Of a stretch of DNA of 64,000 bases, positions 43,502 through 53,202 are shown in pieces; the stretch's first letter is position 1, and every line of letters begins with the position of its first letter. The position numbers and the translations under genes are program-made. The stretch comes from an uncultured Verrucomicrobiota bacterium. GTDB taxonomy: Bacteria; Verrucomicrobiota; Kiritimatiellia; CAIVKH01. The notes beneath the pieces are model-generated. The model was not told the origin of the DNA. It made no database searches and was given only the letters and a program-made list of their open reading frames with translations. Where the stretch lies: positions 62,001 to 126,000 of the forward strand of contig CALMUP010000027.1 of NCBI GenBank assembly GCA_937872895.1, given 5' to 3'.

Positions 43502-46275
43502 GCCAGGACATTCCGGTTACCCCGCACTCGACGAAGAAGGACCTCGTCATCGATCCCGCCCGTGACATCTTCCACTACGGCGAGAACCCGCTGAACTACA
43601 TCTTCGCCCCGAAGACGGTGGCGGTAATCGGCGCGACCGAGCAGCAGGGCAGCGTCGGCCGCACCGTGTTGTGGAACCTGATCAGCAACCCGTTCGGCGG
43701 CGTGGTGTTCCCGGTGAACCCGAAACGCCCGAGCATCCTCGGCATCAAGGCCTACCCGAGCATCGCCGCCGTTCCGGAGAAGGTGGACCTCGCGGTGATC
43801 GTGACCCAGGCGCAACTGGTGCCGAACCTGGTGGCGGAGTGCGTGGCCGCCGGGGTGAAGGGCTGCATCGTCATCTCCGCCGGGTTCAAGGAGCTGGGTG
43901 AACCGGGCGAAAAACTCGAGCGCGAGATCCTTGTCCATGCGCGGCGCGGCGGCATGCGCCTGATCGGCCCGAACTGCCTCGGCGTGATGAACCCGATCAC
44001 CGGCCTGAACGCGACCTTCGGCGGTGTGATGGCCCGGCCCGGCAACGTGGCCTTCATCAGCCAGAGCGGCGCGCTGTGCACCGCGGTGCTCGACTGGAGT
44101 ATCCGCGAGCAGGTTGGCTTCTCCTCCTTCGTGTCGATCGGCTCGATGCTGGACGTCGATTTCGGCGACCTGATCGACTACGTCGGCAACGATCCGCGCA
44201 CCCAGAGCATCGTCATCTACATGGAGTCGATCGGCAACGCCCGCAACTTCCTGTCGGCCGCCCGCGAGGTCGCGCTGAACAAGCCGATCATCGTGATCAA
44301 GGCCGGCCGCACCGAGGCCGCCGCCAAGGCTGCCGCCTCGCACACCGGTTCGTTGACCGGCAGTTTCGAGGTGCTCGATGCCGCCTTCATGCGCGCCGGC
44401 GTGCTGCGGGTGAATTCAATTTCCGAACTGTTCAACATGGCCGAAGTGCTCGGCAAGCAGCCGCGCCCGAAAGGTCCGCGCCTGACCATCCTGACCAACG
44501 CGGGCGGCCCCGGGGTGCTCGCCACCGACGCCCTGATCGTCAGCGGCGGCGAACTCGCCGAGGTGTCGAAGAAGACCTTCGCCGAACTCAACAGCTTCCT
44601 GCCGCCGCACTGGAGCCGCAACAACCCGATCGACATCCTCGGCGACGCCGGGCCGGACCGCTACGCGAAGGCGCTCGAGATCGCCGCAAACGATCCGAAC
44701 AGCGATGGCCTGATGGTCATCCTGACCCCGCAGGACATGACCGATCCGACCCAGACCGCCGAAAAACTCAAGCCCTACGCGAAGATCGAGGGCAAGCCGG
44801 TCCTGGCCAGCTGGATGGGCGGCCCGGTGGTTTCCGCCGGCAACGACATCCTCAACCGCGTCGGCATCCCGACCTTCAACTATCCCGACACCGCCGCGCG
44901 CACCTTCACCTACATGTGGAAGTACAGCGACAACCTGAACCACCTCTACGAGATCCCGGAACACTCCGAGATGGACACCGGCGACATGGGGAGCGGTCGT
45001 GAAACCGCCAACGCCATCATCACCGAGGTACGCAAGCAGGGCCGCACCACCCTCACCGAGTTCGAATCGAAGAAACTGCTCGCCGCCTATGGCATCCCCA
45101 CCGTGCCGACGGAGATCGGCACCACCCGCGACGAGGCGGTGAAGCTGGCCGAGGCGATGGGTTATCCCGTCGTGTTGAAGCTGCATTCGGAAACCATCAC
45201 CCACAAGACCGACGTCGGTGGCGTGAAGCTGAACCTCGGCAGCCGCGAGGCCGTGCTCAAGGCGTTTGACGAGATCCTCGCCTCGGTGACCGAGAAGGCC
45301 GGCGCCCAGCATTTCCAGGGCGTGGCCGTGCAGAAGATGATCAAGATGGAAGGCTACGAGATCATCGTCGGCAGTTCGATCGATCCGCAATTCGGCCCGG
45401 TACTGCTGTTCGGCAGCGGTGGCCAGCTCGTCGAGGTGTTCAAGGACCGCGCCCTCGCCCTGCCCCCCCTGACCCGCACCCTGGCCCGCCGCAAGATGGA
45501 GAAGACCAAGATCTTCACCGCGCTCAAGGGCGTGCGCGGCCGCAAGCCGGTGGACATGGCGGCGATGGAGCGGATCATGGTCCGGTTCAGCCAGATGGTG
45601 GTGGAGAACCCGTGGATCTGCGAAAGCGACATCAACCCGCTGCTCGTCTCGGCCGAACAGATCATCGCGGTGGATGCCCGGGTGCTGCTGCATCCGCTGG
45701 ACATGAAGGAGGAGGACCTTCCCAAGCCGGCCATCCGCCCCTACCCCTCCCAATACCAGACCGACGCCCACCTCAAGGACGGCACCCCGGTGCACATGCG
45801 TCCGATCCGCCCGGAGGACGAACCGCTGATGGTCGAGTTCCACAAGACCCTGTCCGACCGCAGCGTGCTCCAGCGCTACACCCAGGCTATCACGCTCAGC
45901 GAGCGCATCACCCACCAGCGGCTCACCCGCATGTGCTTTATCGATTACGACCGCGAAATGGCCCTGGTCGTCACGACCAAGAAACAACCGGTTCCGGAAA
46001 TCATCGCGGTGGGACGCCTCAGCAAGATCCGCGGCACCGGCGAAGCCCGCTTCGCCCTGCTGGTCAGCGACGCCTGGCAGCAACGCGGGCTCGGCAAGGT
46101 GCTGCTCAGCCGCCTCCTCGACATCGCCCGGCGCGAAACCGGCATCGACCGCGTGGTCGGCGAAATGCTGAAGGACAACGTCGGCATGCAGCACATCTGC
46201 CGCAACGTCGGCTTCGCCCTCGCGGACGACCCGGCCACCGGCATGATCCGCGCCAGCATCAACGTGCACTCCTGA
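43498..46275 (+). CDS. ADP-forming acetyl-CoA synthetase fused to GNAT acetyltransferase
   Basis: A 925-residue fusion. The order is CoA-binding domain ([18 protein letters not shown]), ligase domain ([27 protein letters not shown]), the active loop [11 protein letters not shown] with phospho-histidine His282, and an ATP-grasp beta domain ([20 protein letters not shown], then [14 protein letters not shown]). A C-terminal GNAT domain (about 760-925) has [14 protein letters not shown]. The intact catalytic parts suggest it converts acetyl-CoA, ADP and phosphate to acetate, CoA and ATP. This would complete pyruvate fermentation downstream of NifJ. The GNAT order matches PatZ-type lysine acetyltransferases, so a regulatory acetylation role is the alternative. 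It starts within the hypC stop. Confidence 0.88.
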   Translation: MSQDIPVTPHSTKKDLVIDPARDIFHYGENPLNYIFAPKTVAVIGATEQQGSVGRTVLWNLISNPFGGVVFPVNPKRPSILGIKAYPSIAAVPEKVDLAVIVTQAQLVPNLVAECVAAGVKGCIVISAGFKELGEPGEKLEREILVHARRGGMRLIGPNCLGVMNPITGLNATFGGVMARPGNVAFISQSGALCTAVLDWSIREQVGFSSFVSIGSMLDVDFGDLIDYVGNDPRTQSIVIYMESIGNARNFLSAAREVALNKPIIVIKAGRTEAAAKAAASHTGSLTGSFEVLDAAFMRAGVLRVNSISELFNMAEVLGKQPRPKGPRLTILTNAGGPGVLATDALIVSGGELAEVSKKTFAELNSFLPPHWSRNNPIDILGDAGPDRYAKALEIAANDPNSDGLMVILTPQDMTDPTQTAEKLKPYAKIEGKPVLASWMGGPVVSAGNDILNRVGIPTFNYPDTAARTFTYMWKYSDNLNHLYEIPEHSEMDTGDMGSGRETANAIITEVRKQGRTTLTEFESKKLLAAYGIPTVPTEIGTTRDEAVKLAEAMGYPVVLKLHSETITHKTDVGGVKLNLGSREAVLKAFDEILASVTEKAGAQHFQGVAVQKMIKMEGYEIIVGSSIDPQFGPVLLFGSGGQLVEVFKDRALALPPLTRTLARRKMEKTKIFTALKGVRGRKPVDMAAMERIMVRFSQMVVENPWICESDINPLLVSAEQIIAVDARVLLHPLDMKEEDLPKPAIRPYPSQYQTDAHLKDGTPVHMRPIRPEDEPLMVEFHKTLSDRSVLQRYTQAITLSERITHQRLTRMCFIDYDREMALVVTTKKQPVPEIIAVGRLSKIRGTGEARFALLVSDAWQQRGLGKVLLSRLLDIARRETGIDRVVGEMLKDNVGMQHICRNVGFALADDPATGMIRASINVHS

Positions 46276-46366
46276 GGTCCTGCAACGACGGCGTGTAACG
46301 CCGGAACTACGGAAGAGAGCGGTTACCTCCCTCGCTGTAGCGCTGGTACTCTACGCCGGAGGGGCT

Positions 46367-47278
46367 TCACCCGCGCAGGATGACCGCGATCGTCATGCTG
46401 TTGAAGAAGGCGTGCATGGCGATCGAGGTGACCAGGCTGCCCCGGTAGATGTAGGCGAGGGAAAGCGCGGCGGACAGGATGAACAGCGGCACCGCCGACG
46501 GCAGGTGGCCGTGCACGAGGGCGAACAGCACCGAGACCGCGACGATGGCCGGCTTGACCCCGGCATAGCGCGTGAGTGCGGGGAGCAGGACGCCGCGGAA
46601 CAGCAACTCCTCGACCACCGGGGCAATGACCACCGCGAGCAGGGCGAAATAGACCTTGGTCGGCACATCGGAAGCCCCGTGGATGATCCGGGTCACATCC
46701 TGCACCGGCGGCTCATACCCCATCCAGTTCATCACGATCTGCGCCACCACGTTGTAGCCGATCAGCAGCGGCATGACCCCGATCATGATCCCGACCCCCC
46801 ACAGAATCTCGCGGCCGATCCCCTTGGGTGAAAAACCGAAGGCCGTTCCCCAGGGCAGGCGGTTCAGGTACAGCGAGGCCGCAATCAGGGCAAAGCATAG
46901 CCAATGGAACAGCAGGCTCTGCACAATGATCAGGGCGCGTTCACCATCGGGCTCCGACCATGGCATCCGGTCGGCGAATGCCGCGTGCGCGAAGCCGAGC
47001 AGCACCTGCACGGCAAGCAGGGGCAGAACGATTACCGCCGCCGAACGCAGACTCCACGGCCGCCAGGCCAGCCGGCGCACGGGTTCGTCCCAGTCCAGCG
47101 GCTTGCGCTGGATACGCCAGGTGAACGCGGCAAGCAGGATGAAGCCGAGGATGAACACGCTGCCGTACAGCCAGACGATGAAGGACACGTTGGCCTGGAG
47201 GTGCGCCTCGATGCCGGCCAGATCGCCGGCGAGGTCGCCGGCCGTGAATTCGGCCGGCCTGTGGTGCCAGTCCTCCAT
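46367..47278 (-). CDS. CPBP-family intramembrane metalloprotease
   Basis: A 303-residue membrane protein with about eight hydrophobic helices. The C-terminal CPBP (CAAX protease and bacteriocin-processing, formerly Abi) domain is complete: VVEELLFRGVLL (EExxxR), LFALVHGHLPSA (FxxxH) and SIAMHAFFNSM (HxxxN). Substrates of bacterial members are mostly unknown. The start at 47278 (MEDWHH) follows the stop of the glycosyltransferase gene by five bases; the frame continues upstream through that gene but is a shadow there. Likely co-transcribed with the glycosyltransferase. Confidence 0.87.
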   Translation of the reverse strand: MEDWHHRPAEFTAGDLAGDLAGIEAHLQANVSFIVWLYGSVFILGFILLAAFTWRIQRKPLDWDEPVRRLAWRPWSLRSAAVIVLPLLAVQVLLGFAHAAFADRMPWSEPDGERALIIVQSLLFHWLCFALIAASLYLNRLPWGTAFGFSPKGIGREILWGVGIMIGVMPLLIGYNVVAQIVMNWMGYEPPVQDVTRIIHGASDVPTKVYFALLAVVIAPVVEELLFRGVLLPALTRYAGVKPAIVAVSVLFALVHGHLPSAVPLFILSAALSLAYIYRGSLVTSIAMHAFFNSMTIAVILRG

Positions 47279-47283
47279 GCCGG

Positions 47284-48273
47284 TCAACCGGCCGAGCGGA
47301 CCGTCTCGCGCACCATGTAGATCGGCTTGCCCTGCGACTCGTGGTAGGTGCGGATCTGCATCTCGGCGAGCAGGCCCATGCTGATGAACTGCAGGCTGAA
47401 CAGGATCATCATGAACGAGGTGACGATCCAGAACGGACGCTTGATCAGGTCGGCCCCGAGTTCGGTGCCGAACAGGTGGTAGGACAGGTTGGCCAGGGTC
47501 ATGATGGCCAGCATCAGGAAGCCGGGCAGCGCGAAGAAGCCGCCGATCTTGCCGAAGATGTGGATCGGCCGGGTGCTGTAGTGCAGCAGGAACTTCACGG
47601 TCAGCAGGTCGAGCACGACGCGGAAGGTGCGGGAGATGCCGTACTTCGAGCGCCCGAACTGGCGGGCATGGTGGCGCACCACCACTTCGTCGATCGTGCC
47701 GCCCACCCAACTGGCCAGGGCGGGAATGAACCGGTGCATTTCCCCGTAAAGGTTCACGTTCTTGATCACGTCGTGACGGTAGGCCTTCAGCGTGCATCCG
47801 TAGTCGTGGAGCGCGACGCCGGTGATCTTGCTGATCAGGCCGTTGGCGATCATCGACGGCAGGCGGCGGTTGATGAACGTATCCTGGCGGTTCTTGCGCC
47901 AGCCGCTGACCACATCGAATCCCTGGTCGATCCGCTCCAGCAGCAGCGGGATATCGCCAGGATCGTTCTGGAGGTCGGCGTCGAGGGTCACCACCACCTC
48001 GCCCGCGGCGGCGTCGAATCCGGCACTCATCGCCGCGGTCTGGCCGTAGTTGCGGCGGAAGCGGATCAGTACCAGGTGGGGAACCTCCTTGGCCATCCGG
48101 TTCAACACCTCCCAGGTCCGGTCGGAGCTGCCGTCATCGACAAGGATGATCTCGTAGGTGCGGTTCAGGGTGGACAGCGATTCGTGGAGCTTGCGGCAGA
48201 GCAACTCGGCGCTCTCCTCCTCGTTGTACACGGGGATGACCACGGAAACCTGGATCTTGGCGGGTGTTGTCAT
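47284..48273 (-). CDS. Family 2 glycosyltransferase with membrane anchor (DPMS/ArnC-like)
   Basis: A 329-residue GT2 enzyme. The N-terminal catalytic domain has VVIPVYNEEESAELL, ILVDDGSSDRT and VVTLDADLQNDPGDIP (DXD-type metal site), followed by a YGCTLKAYRHDVI segment. Two C-terminal hydrophobic helices (FALPGFLMLAIMTLANL and FWIVTSFMMILFSLQFI) anchor it in the membrane. This architecture is that of polyprenyl-phosphate glycosyltransferases, which load a sugar onto a lipid carrier. ATG 48273 is used; a TTG five codons upstream is in frame. The CPBP protease gene follows after five bases. Confidence 0.9.
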   Translation of the reverse strand: MTTPAKIQVSVVIPVYNEEESAELLCRKLHESLSTLNRTYEIILVDDGSSDRTWEVLNRMAKEVPHLVLIRFRRNYGQTAAMSAGFDAAAGEVVVTLDADLQNDPGDIPLLLERIDQGFDVVSGWRKNRQDTFINRRLPSMIANGLISKITGVALHDYGCTLKAYRHDVIKNVNLYGEMHRFIPALASWVGGTIDEVVVRHHARQFGRSKYGISRTFRVVLDLLTVKFLLHYSTRPIHIFGKIGGFFALPGFLMLAIMTLANLSYHLFGTELGADLIKRPFWIVTSFMMILFSLQFISMGLLAEMQIRTYHESQGKPIYMVRETVRSAG

Positions 48274-48362
48274 GGCACGTTGTTGCAATACCTACTGTTG
48301 CCGGATGATGCGCGTCCAGGTGCGGTTTGGCAATCCCGAATCAGGACGTGGACCCGGGCCGA

Positions 48363-48776
48363 TCAGGCCTTCAGCACCGCCATGGCGGCGGCGGGATCGG
48401 CGACGCGGACGACGATCATGCTGGAGAGCGGGGTCGGGCTGTCGGCGGAATAGGCGTATTCGATGTTGATGTTCGCGGCGGACAGGCGGTCGATGACCGA
48501 GGCGAGGCCGCCCGGCCGGTTGGCCACCTCCAGCAGCAGCACCTCGCGCTCAAGCACCAGGTGACCGGCCTTGTTCAAGGCCTCGCGGGCGACATCGAGC
48601 TTGTCCACCGTCACCCGCAGGTAACCGATCTCGAGGCCTTCCGAAAGCGACAAGGCGAGCAAGTTCACCCCGGCCTCGCGCAACACATCGATCACCGAGC
48701 GCAGGGTGCCGGGACGGTTCTCCAGAAAGACGGAGATCTGATGGCCGATGCGTATGCTGAAGGGTGGCTGGTTCAT
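48363..48776 (-). CDS. Tandem ACT-domain protein
   Basis: A 137-residue protein made of two ACT domains and nothing else. The first begins QISVFLENRPGTLRSVIDVL and the second LLEVANRPGGLASVIDRLSA; each has the conserved N/R-x-P-G loop. Free-standing ACT pairs bind amino acids and act as sensors or regulatory subunits. AGGA lies about eight bases upstream of the ATG. The gene lies near dapL, but the ligand is unknown. Confidence 0.88.
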   Translation of the reverse strand: MNQPPFSIRIGHQISVFLENRPGTLRSVIDVLREAGVNLLALSLSEGLEIGYLRVTVDKLDVAREALNKAGHLVLEREVLLLEVANRPGGLASVIDRLSAANINIEYAYSADSPTPLSSMIVVRVADPAAAMAVLKA

Positions 48777-48827
48777 GGTTCAATCCTAGCGGTCCGGTCC
48801 GATTTGGCAACGGCAGAGCGGTTGTCG

Positions 48828-49232
48828 TCATCCATAGGTTTCCACCACCAATCCCTCGATGCGGCGAAAGTGCCCGTGATCCCGCGTAAGCAACGGCACG
48901 CCCAACGCAACCGCATGGGCACCGATCAGGAGATCCATCTGGGGAATGCCTTCTCCTTTGGCCTGCAGGGCGGCAGCCAACATTCCATACATGACCGCAT
49001 AGGTTCGATCCGGCAGGATCACCGGAACAAACTCGGTCAACCATTCGATCCGGCGCTGCTCAGCGGCGAACACCGATGCACCATGAATGCCATGCTGTAG
49101 TTCGCAATAGACAAACAGCGACATCTGCAATCTGACCTCCCCCAACCCGCCCAGCTTCCGAAGCGCTGGCCCCTCCTGCCCGCTACGACGCTCCCGGACC
49201 ACGTCGATACAAAACGAGGTGTCGATCATCAT
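48828..49232 (-). CDS. vapC: VapC-type PIN-domain toxin
   Basis: A 134-residue PIN-domain ribonuclease. Active-site acidic residues are seen in MIDTSFCIDVVRER, VYCELQHGI, IPQMDLLIGAHA and LLTRDHGHFRRI. The start overlaps the stop of the upstream antitoxin gene by four bases, the usual coupled arrangement. It is distinct in sequence from the vapC at 36405. Confidence 0.92.
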   Translation of the reverse strand: MMIDTSFCIDVVRERRSGQEGPALRKLGGLGEVRLQMSLFVYCELQHGIHGASVFAAEQRRIEWLTEFVPVILPDRTYAVMYGMLAAALQAKGEGIPQMDLLIGAHAVALGVPLLTRDHGHFRRIEGLVVETYG

Positions 49233-49480
49233 CGCGGATCCGCCTCCCAGCGCAGCGCCTGTACGGGATGCCGGGCACGGTCACGCACCACACCCTCCAG
49301 CCGCGCCAATGTCGACTCCTCCAACATCACCCGGTCAAGTTGACGCATCAAATCCGCAGCCGAACGCGATCCGCCCCCCAAGGTCCGTTTGATGACCTTG
49401 CTGAACGACTCACCCGCACGTTTTTCCGCTTCGAGCAACGTGTAGGCATCCATATCGATAGTGATGGTTTTAACCGCCAT
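49229..49480 (-). CDS. vapB: VapB-like antitoxin
   Basis: An 83-residue protein encoded just upstream of and overlapping the PIN toxin. The N-terminal VKTITIDMDAYTLLEAEKRA segment resembles short ribbon-helix-helix-type antitoxins, followed by ESFSKVIKRTLGG. The C-terminal half is charged and probably binds the toxin. The start at 49480 is supported by GGAG about eight bases upstream; a longer frame reaches into the AT-rich promoter region. A perfect 10-base palindrome, TCACGCGTGA (49512-49521), lies about 30 bases upstream and is a candidate operator. Confidence 0.85.
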   Translation of the reverse strand: MAVKTITIDMDAYTLLEAEKRAGESFSKVIKRTLGGGSRSAADLMRQLDRVMLEESTLARLEGVVRDRARHPVQALRWEADPR

Positions 49481-49511
49481 GACAAATCTCCATGCACTTA
49501 CCATACACTTG

Positions 49512-49521
49512 TCACGCGTGA
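49512..49521. promoter_or_regulatory. Palindrome upstream of vapBC, operator candidate
   Basis: TCACGCGTGA is a perfect 10-base palindrome lying 31 bases upstream of the vapB start in an AT-rich stretch. Antitoxin-mediated autoregulation through such sites is common. Inference only. Confidence 0.35.
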
Positions 49522-49569
49522 AGTAAAGCAACTTACACAGCAACAGGTTACATAACAATTAGGTAGAAA

Positions 49570-50793
49570 CTAGAACCGCAACGCGGCCTTGTCCAGCCGG
49601 CGGGCCAACTCGGCGAGCACCCGGTCGTCGTCGGCCTTTCCGGCCGATTCGAAGGTGGACGAGAAGCGCAGGAAGGAGCCGACGTCATCCCACGGCACGG
49701 TGGACACCGACTGTTCGCGGATCAGGTACTGGGAGGCGGCCTCGGCGTTGGCAAAGTCAAGACCCGCCGCCCCGACCGGGGCCTGGGTGTACAGGAAGAA
49801 GGTGCCACCGGGCATGGTGGCATCGAAACCGGCGTTCTTCAGGACCTTGACCAGTTTCTCGAGACGCACGCGGTAGTGCTCGCGGATCGACTCGGAGAGG
49901 GCCATGTCGGCGATGCCCGCGCAGGCCGCGACCTGGATGGCCTTGAACTGGCCGGAATCGCAATTGTCCTTCACCTCGGCAAAGGCCTGCACGACGCGGG
50001 CCGGGCCGGCCACGAAACCGAGGCGCCAGCCGGTCATGTTGTAGCTCTTGCTCATCGAGTGCAGCTCGATGGCGACCTCGGCACCGCCGGGACGCCCGAG
50101 GATCGACAACCGCTCCGGCCCGTACGACAGGGTGGCATAGGCCGCATCCTGGACGATCAGGATGTTGTGCTGTTTCGCGAAGGCGATCAGCTCGTCGAAA
50201 AACGCGGCGGTCGGCGCAGCGCCGGTCGGGTTGTTCGGGTAGTTGACGTAGAACAGCTTGGTGCGCTTGAGCACGTCGGCCGGGATGGCCTTGAGGTCGG
50301 GCAGGAAGCCGTTTTCCTTTTTCAGCGGGACCTTGACCACTTCGCCGCCAAGGTACTTGGCGTGGGTGGCGAGCACAGGGTAGCCGGGCACGGTCTGCAG
50401 CACGACATCGCCAGGATTGATGAAGCAGAGGGGCAGCATGGCGAGGACCGGCTTGGAGCCGATGCTGTGGTTGATCTGGGTGTCGGGATCGATGCCGGTC
50501 ACCCCGAAGAATTTGGAGAGGTACTCGGCGGCGGCGAGTTTGAACTCGCGGATGCCGTTGTCGGCGTACCCGCGGTTGGCCGGGTTGTCGACCGCCTTCT
50601 TCAGGGCCTCGCGGATCGCCGTTGGCGCCATCTGGTCGGGTTCGCCGACGCCGAAGTCGAGCAACTCGACATCGGGGCGGGCGGCGCGGGCCGCGGCCTT
50701 GGCGCGTTTGATCTTCTCGAACTTGTAGATCTCGTTCGACTCACCGAAGTTTTTACCGCCGATGCGCTCGGCGAAGAGGTTCTGTAGGTTCAT
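49570..50793 (-). CDS. dapL: LL-diaminopimelate aminotransferase DapL
   Basis: A 407-residue class I/II PLP-dependent aminotransferase that makes LL-diaminopimelate directly from tetrahydrodipicolinate, for lysine and peptidoglycan. Features are the N-terminal FGVGEPDQMAP, the NHSIGSKPVLAMLP and VNYPNNPTGA segments, and the PLP-lysine motif ELHSMSKSYNMTGWRLGF. The N-terminal IGGKNFGESNEIYKFEKIKR favours DapL over general aspartate aminotransferases. The pathway is typical of chlamydiae, other PVC bacteria, plants and cyanobacteria. The ATG at 50793 is preceded by a C-rich leader with no obvious Shine-Dalgarno sequence. Confidence 0.92.
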   Translation of the reverse strand: MNLQNLFAERIGGKNFGESNEIYKFEKIKRAKAAARAARPDVELLDFGVGEPDQMAPTAIREALKKAVDNPANRGYADNGIREFKLAAAEYLSKFFGVTGIDPDTQINHSIGSKPVLAMLPLCFINPGDVVLQTVPGYPVLATHAKYLGGEVVKVPLKKENGFLPDLKAIPADVLKRTKLFYVNYPNNPTGAAPTAAFFDELIAFAKQHNILIVQDAAYATLSYGPERLSILGRPGGAEVAIELHSMSKSYNMTGWRLGFVAGPARVVQAFAEVKDNCDSGQFKAIQVAACAGIADMALSESIREHYRVRLEKLVKVLKNAGFDATMPGGTFFLYTQAPVGAAGLDFANAEAASQYLIREQSVSTVPWDDVGSFLRFSSTFESAGKADDDRVLAELARRLDKAALRF

Positions 50794-50828
50794 GGGATGG
50801 GGGGTGTCGGGTGTCAGTGTTCAGAAAA

Positions 50829-50916
50829 ACCGTAATCGTAATCCTAATCGTACTCGTATCGCGCCGGGAGCCATGCTCATTCCGGCATGCCGGCCGGAAC
50901 GATCTCCGCCCGGCGC
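50829..50916. terminator. Nested inverted repeats between the V-ATPase operon and dapL
   Basis: An 8-base outer stem (GCGCCGGG at 50861-50868 with CCCGGCGC at 50909-50916) encloses an inner 7-base stem (TTCCGGC 50880-50886, GCCGGAA 50893-50899). On the dapL side are short reiterations of CGTAATC/CCTAATC/CGTACTC (50831-50860). The structure lies just after the last V-ATPase gene, so it may end that transcript or form a dapL leader. No U-tract is seen, so intrinsic termination is uncertain. Confidence 0.4.
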
Positions 50917-50967
50917 GGACGGGACTATCCGGCACGGGCGGCGATTTGTCCAACGGGAAATGAGGGC

Positions 50968-51423
50968 CTACTTGATGGCCCCGCCGATGAAGACCATGAC
51001 GAACAGGGCGACGGTTTCAATGACGCCGAGCACCATCAGGTAGTTGCCGAATCCCTTGCCGGTCTCGGCCAGGGCATCGGCCGCACCCGCACCGGCCTTG
51101 CCTTGCAGCCAGGCTGAAAGGCCCATGGCGATCCCGCCGAACAGGCCGGCGCCGATCATGGCGGGCCAGAAGGACGGGTTCGCGGCGACCGCGGTGTTGA
51201 TGTTGCCGAGCAGGATCATGCCGTAGATCGTCTGCGACAGCGGTGCGCCGACGAAGGTCACCAGGATGAACGGCGCGGCCTTGCTCTGTGCGAAGCATTT
51301 CTTCCACGCGCCCACCGCGGCGGCACCGGCGGCACCGGTGCCGAGGGCCGACCCCATGGCCGCGAAGGCGATCGCGGCGGCCGCGCCCAACTTACCCAAA
51401 CCGATCATGACTTGCTCTTCCAT
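50968..51423 (-). CDS. ntpK: V-type ATP synthase subunit K (rotor proteolipid)
   Basis: A 151-residue membrane ring subunit with two helical hairpins. Only one ion-binding carboxylate is present: Glu136 in the last helix (GVIETVALF). Other residues match the Na+ site of Enterococcus hirae NtpK: Ser63 and Gln64 (GAPLSQTIYG; Thr64 and Gln65 there), Tyr67, and Gln107 (WLQGKAGAG; Gln110 there). AAGGAG lies seven bases upstream of the ATG. It is the last gene of the operon, 21 bases after subunit I. Na+ use is an inference from these residues. Confidence 0.93.
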   Translation of the reverse strand: MEEQVMIGLGKLGAAAAIAFAAMGSALGTGAAGAAAVGAWKKCFAQSKAAPFILVTFVGAPLSQTIYGMILLGNINTAVAANPSFWPAMIGAGLFGGIAMGLSAWLQGKAGAGAADALAETGKGFGNYLMVLGVIETVALFVMVFIGGAIK

Positions 51424-51444
51424 ACCGTTACTCCTTCTGATGGA

Positions 51445-53202
51445 TCATCCGTTCTTGCGTTTGCGGGAAAAGGGTTCGTAGCCGTGGCCGGTCCACTGGA
51501 CGCCGAGGTGCGACGAGAACTCGAGGGTGTTCAGGCGCACCCCGTGCACGAGGATGCCCATGAACCCGAGCACGATGTTGAGGGTGTGGCCGGCGAGCAG
51601 GATCAGGGCGGCGCCGAGACCCGACCACAGGCTGGACACGCCGCTGGCCAGGGCCATGCTGTTGAAGGCCTGGGCGACGGCGAGCGAGGCGAAGCCGACC
51701 GCGAACAGGCGGATGTAGGACACGACATCGACGAAGTTGCCGACGATGTTCAGCGGGAACATCACGTGCTGGAACCATTCCTCCTTGAGCTTGGCCGGAG
51801 GGGTCATGAACAGCAGGATCAACCCGGAGCTGGCCACCGCGACCCAGGTGATCCACGGCGGCATCGGCTGGTTCAGCACCAGCTGGTGGGCGACGAAGTA
51901 CATGGTCCAGGTCATGCCGATCCAGCCGATCTGGGCGAGTGCGACCGGTTGCGGGGCCCAGCGGATGATGTTCCACAGGTGGGCGCAGGTCAGGTGTACC
52001 GCGCCGATCAGGAAGCAGAGGCTCTTCATGTTCTCCGGATCGGTGAGCCAGGTGATGATGAATCCCTCGAGGAGCGGAGGTACCCGGGCCGCGCCAAAAT
52101 AGGTGCCGGTGATCACGCCCCAGACGATGGTGCCGACGCTGTTGATGGTCAGGAGAGTGAAGGGTTCGGACGGGGCGGTTTTCCATTTGCGCCGGGCCAG
52201 ACGGGTGGCGACAAGGAACAGGGCACCATACCCGGCATCGCCGATCAGGATGGCAAAGAACAGGCTGAAGTACACGAGGAAGAGCAGGCTCATGTCCACC
52301 TCGCGGTAGCCGGGGAGGACGTTGATCCCGCGAAGGACGGACTCGATCGGGCGAATCCAGCGCGGATTGCGGATCAAGGTCGGCACGTCCTCGTCCGGGG
52401 CGGGGTCATCGATCTGCACCCCCCACCCTTCGCGGCGGGCGGCGGCGAAAACGGTGTCGGCTTGATCGGCCGGCAGGTAACCGCGCAGGTAGGCGATCGG
52501 GGCGGCGTTGCCCATGCCGTCGCGTGCCTCGAGGAAATGTACGGTATCCTCAAGCTGGTCGCGCAATGCGGCCACCACCTCGTGGTCGCCCTCGTGCAGG
52601 CGCAGCGAGGCGACACAATCGTCGAGGCGGGCTCGGTATTCGGCGATCTGCCCATCAACCTCGGCGAGCGAGCGCTCGGGCAGGCGGAAATCTGGCACGG
52701 GAAACGCGGTATCGGCGGAGCGGGAAACCAGGGCGAAGCGTGCGCCATTCTTGTCGCGGTTGAGTTCGACGAGGGCGGCCCCGTCGGGTGCCACCGGCTC
52801 CACGCCAGGAGAGAGGGCATACAGACGGATGAAGATGCCGTGAGCGTGCAGGTCGCGAACGAGGCCCGGGTCGAATGAGCCGAACGGCTCGATGCGGGCG
52901 CGCTCGGCCAGCAGGGCTTCCAAGGCATCCTCAATGTCCTTCTTGTCCTGCAGCATGGTCCAGACCAGGCTGACGATCACGTCGGCGGAAAGACCGGAAG
53001 GCGGCACAACGGGCTTGCGCGGCATCGTCTCGAGGGCGCGCTTGACGTAGGCCAGGTGGTTGCGCGAGGTCTCGAGGGCGCGGCTGTCGGGCGGCTTGAG
53101 GCTGGTCACATGGACCACGCCGAGGTCCTGCAGCGAGCGCAGGGTGGCATCGCGCGACGAGGCGAGACACAGCAGGGTCAGGCGCTTCATCGGGACGATC
53201 AT
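51445..53202 (-). CDS. ntpI: V-type ATP synthase subunit I (membrane stator)
   Basis: A 585-residue subunit homologous to eukaryotic subunit a. A soluble N-terminal half (MKRLTLLCLASSRDATLRSL) with coiled-coil segments is followed by about seven hydrophobic helices from residue 320 onwards (SLLFLVYFSLFFAILIGDAGYGALF). The essential arginine-bearing ion channel lies in the C-terminal region around SYIRLFAVGFASLAVA. It holds the stator and forms the ion path with the K ring. The start overlaps the subunit D stop by four bases; the C-terminus is highly charged. Confidence 0.93.
   Translation of the reverse strand: MIVPMKRLTLLCLASSRDATLRSLQDLGVVHVTSLKPPDSRALETSRNHLAYVKRALETMPRKPVVPPSGLSADVIVSLVWTMLQDKKDIEDALEALLAERARIEPFGSFDPGLVRDLHAHGIFIRLYALSPGVEPVAPDGAALVELNRDKNGARFALVSRSADTAFPVPDFRLPERSLAEVDGQIAEYRARLDDCVASLRLHEGDHEVVAALRDQLEDTVHFLEARDGMGNAAPIAYLRGYLPADQADTVFAAARREGWGVQIDDPAPDEDVPTLIRNPRWIRPIESVLRGINVLPGYREVDMSLLFLVYFSLFFAILIGDAGYGALFLVATRLARRKWKTAPSEPFTLLTINSVGTIVWGVITGTYFGAARVPPLLEGFIITWLTDPENMKSLCFLIGAVHLTCAHLWNIIRWAPQPVALAQIGWIGMTWTMYFVAHQLVLNQPMPPWITWVAVASSGLILLFMTPPAKLKEEWFQHVMFPLNIVGNFVDVVSYIRLFAVGFASLAVAQAFNSMALASGVSSLWSGLGAALILLAGHTLNIVLGFMGILVHGVRLNTLEFSSHLGVQWTGHGYEPFSRKRKNG

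Noticed and set aside
46276-46366. Hairpin CGGCG-TGTAA-CGCCG near 46290 as a terminator between convergent genes
   Set aside because: The stem is only five base pairs and no U-tract follows; too weak to call.
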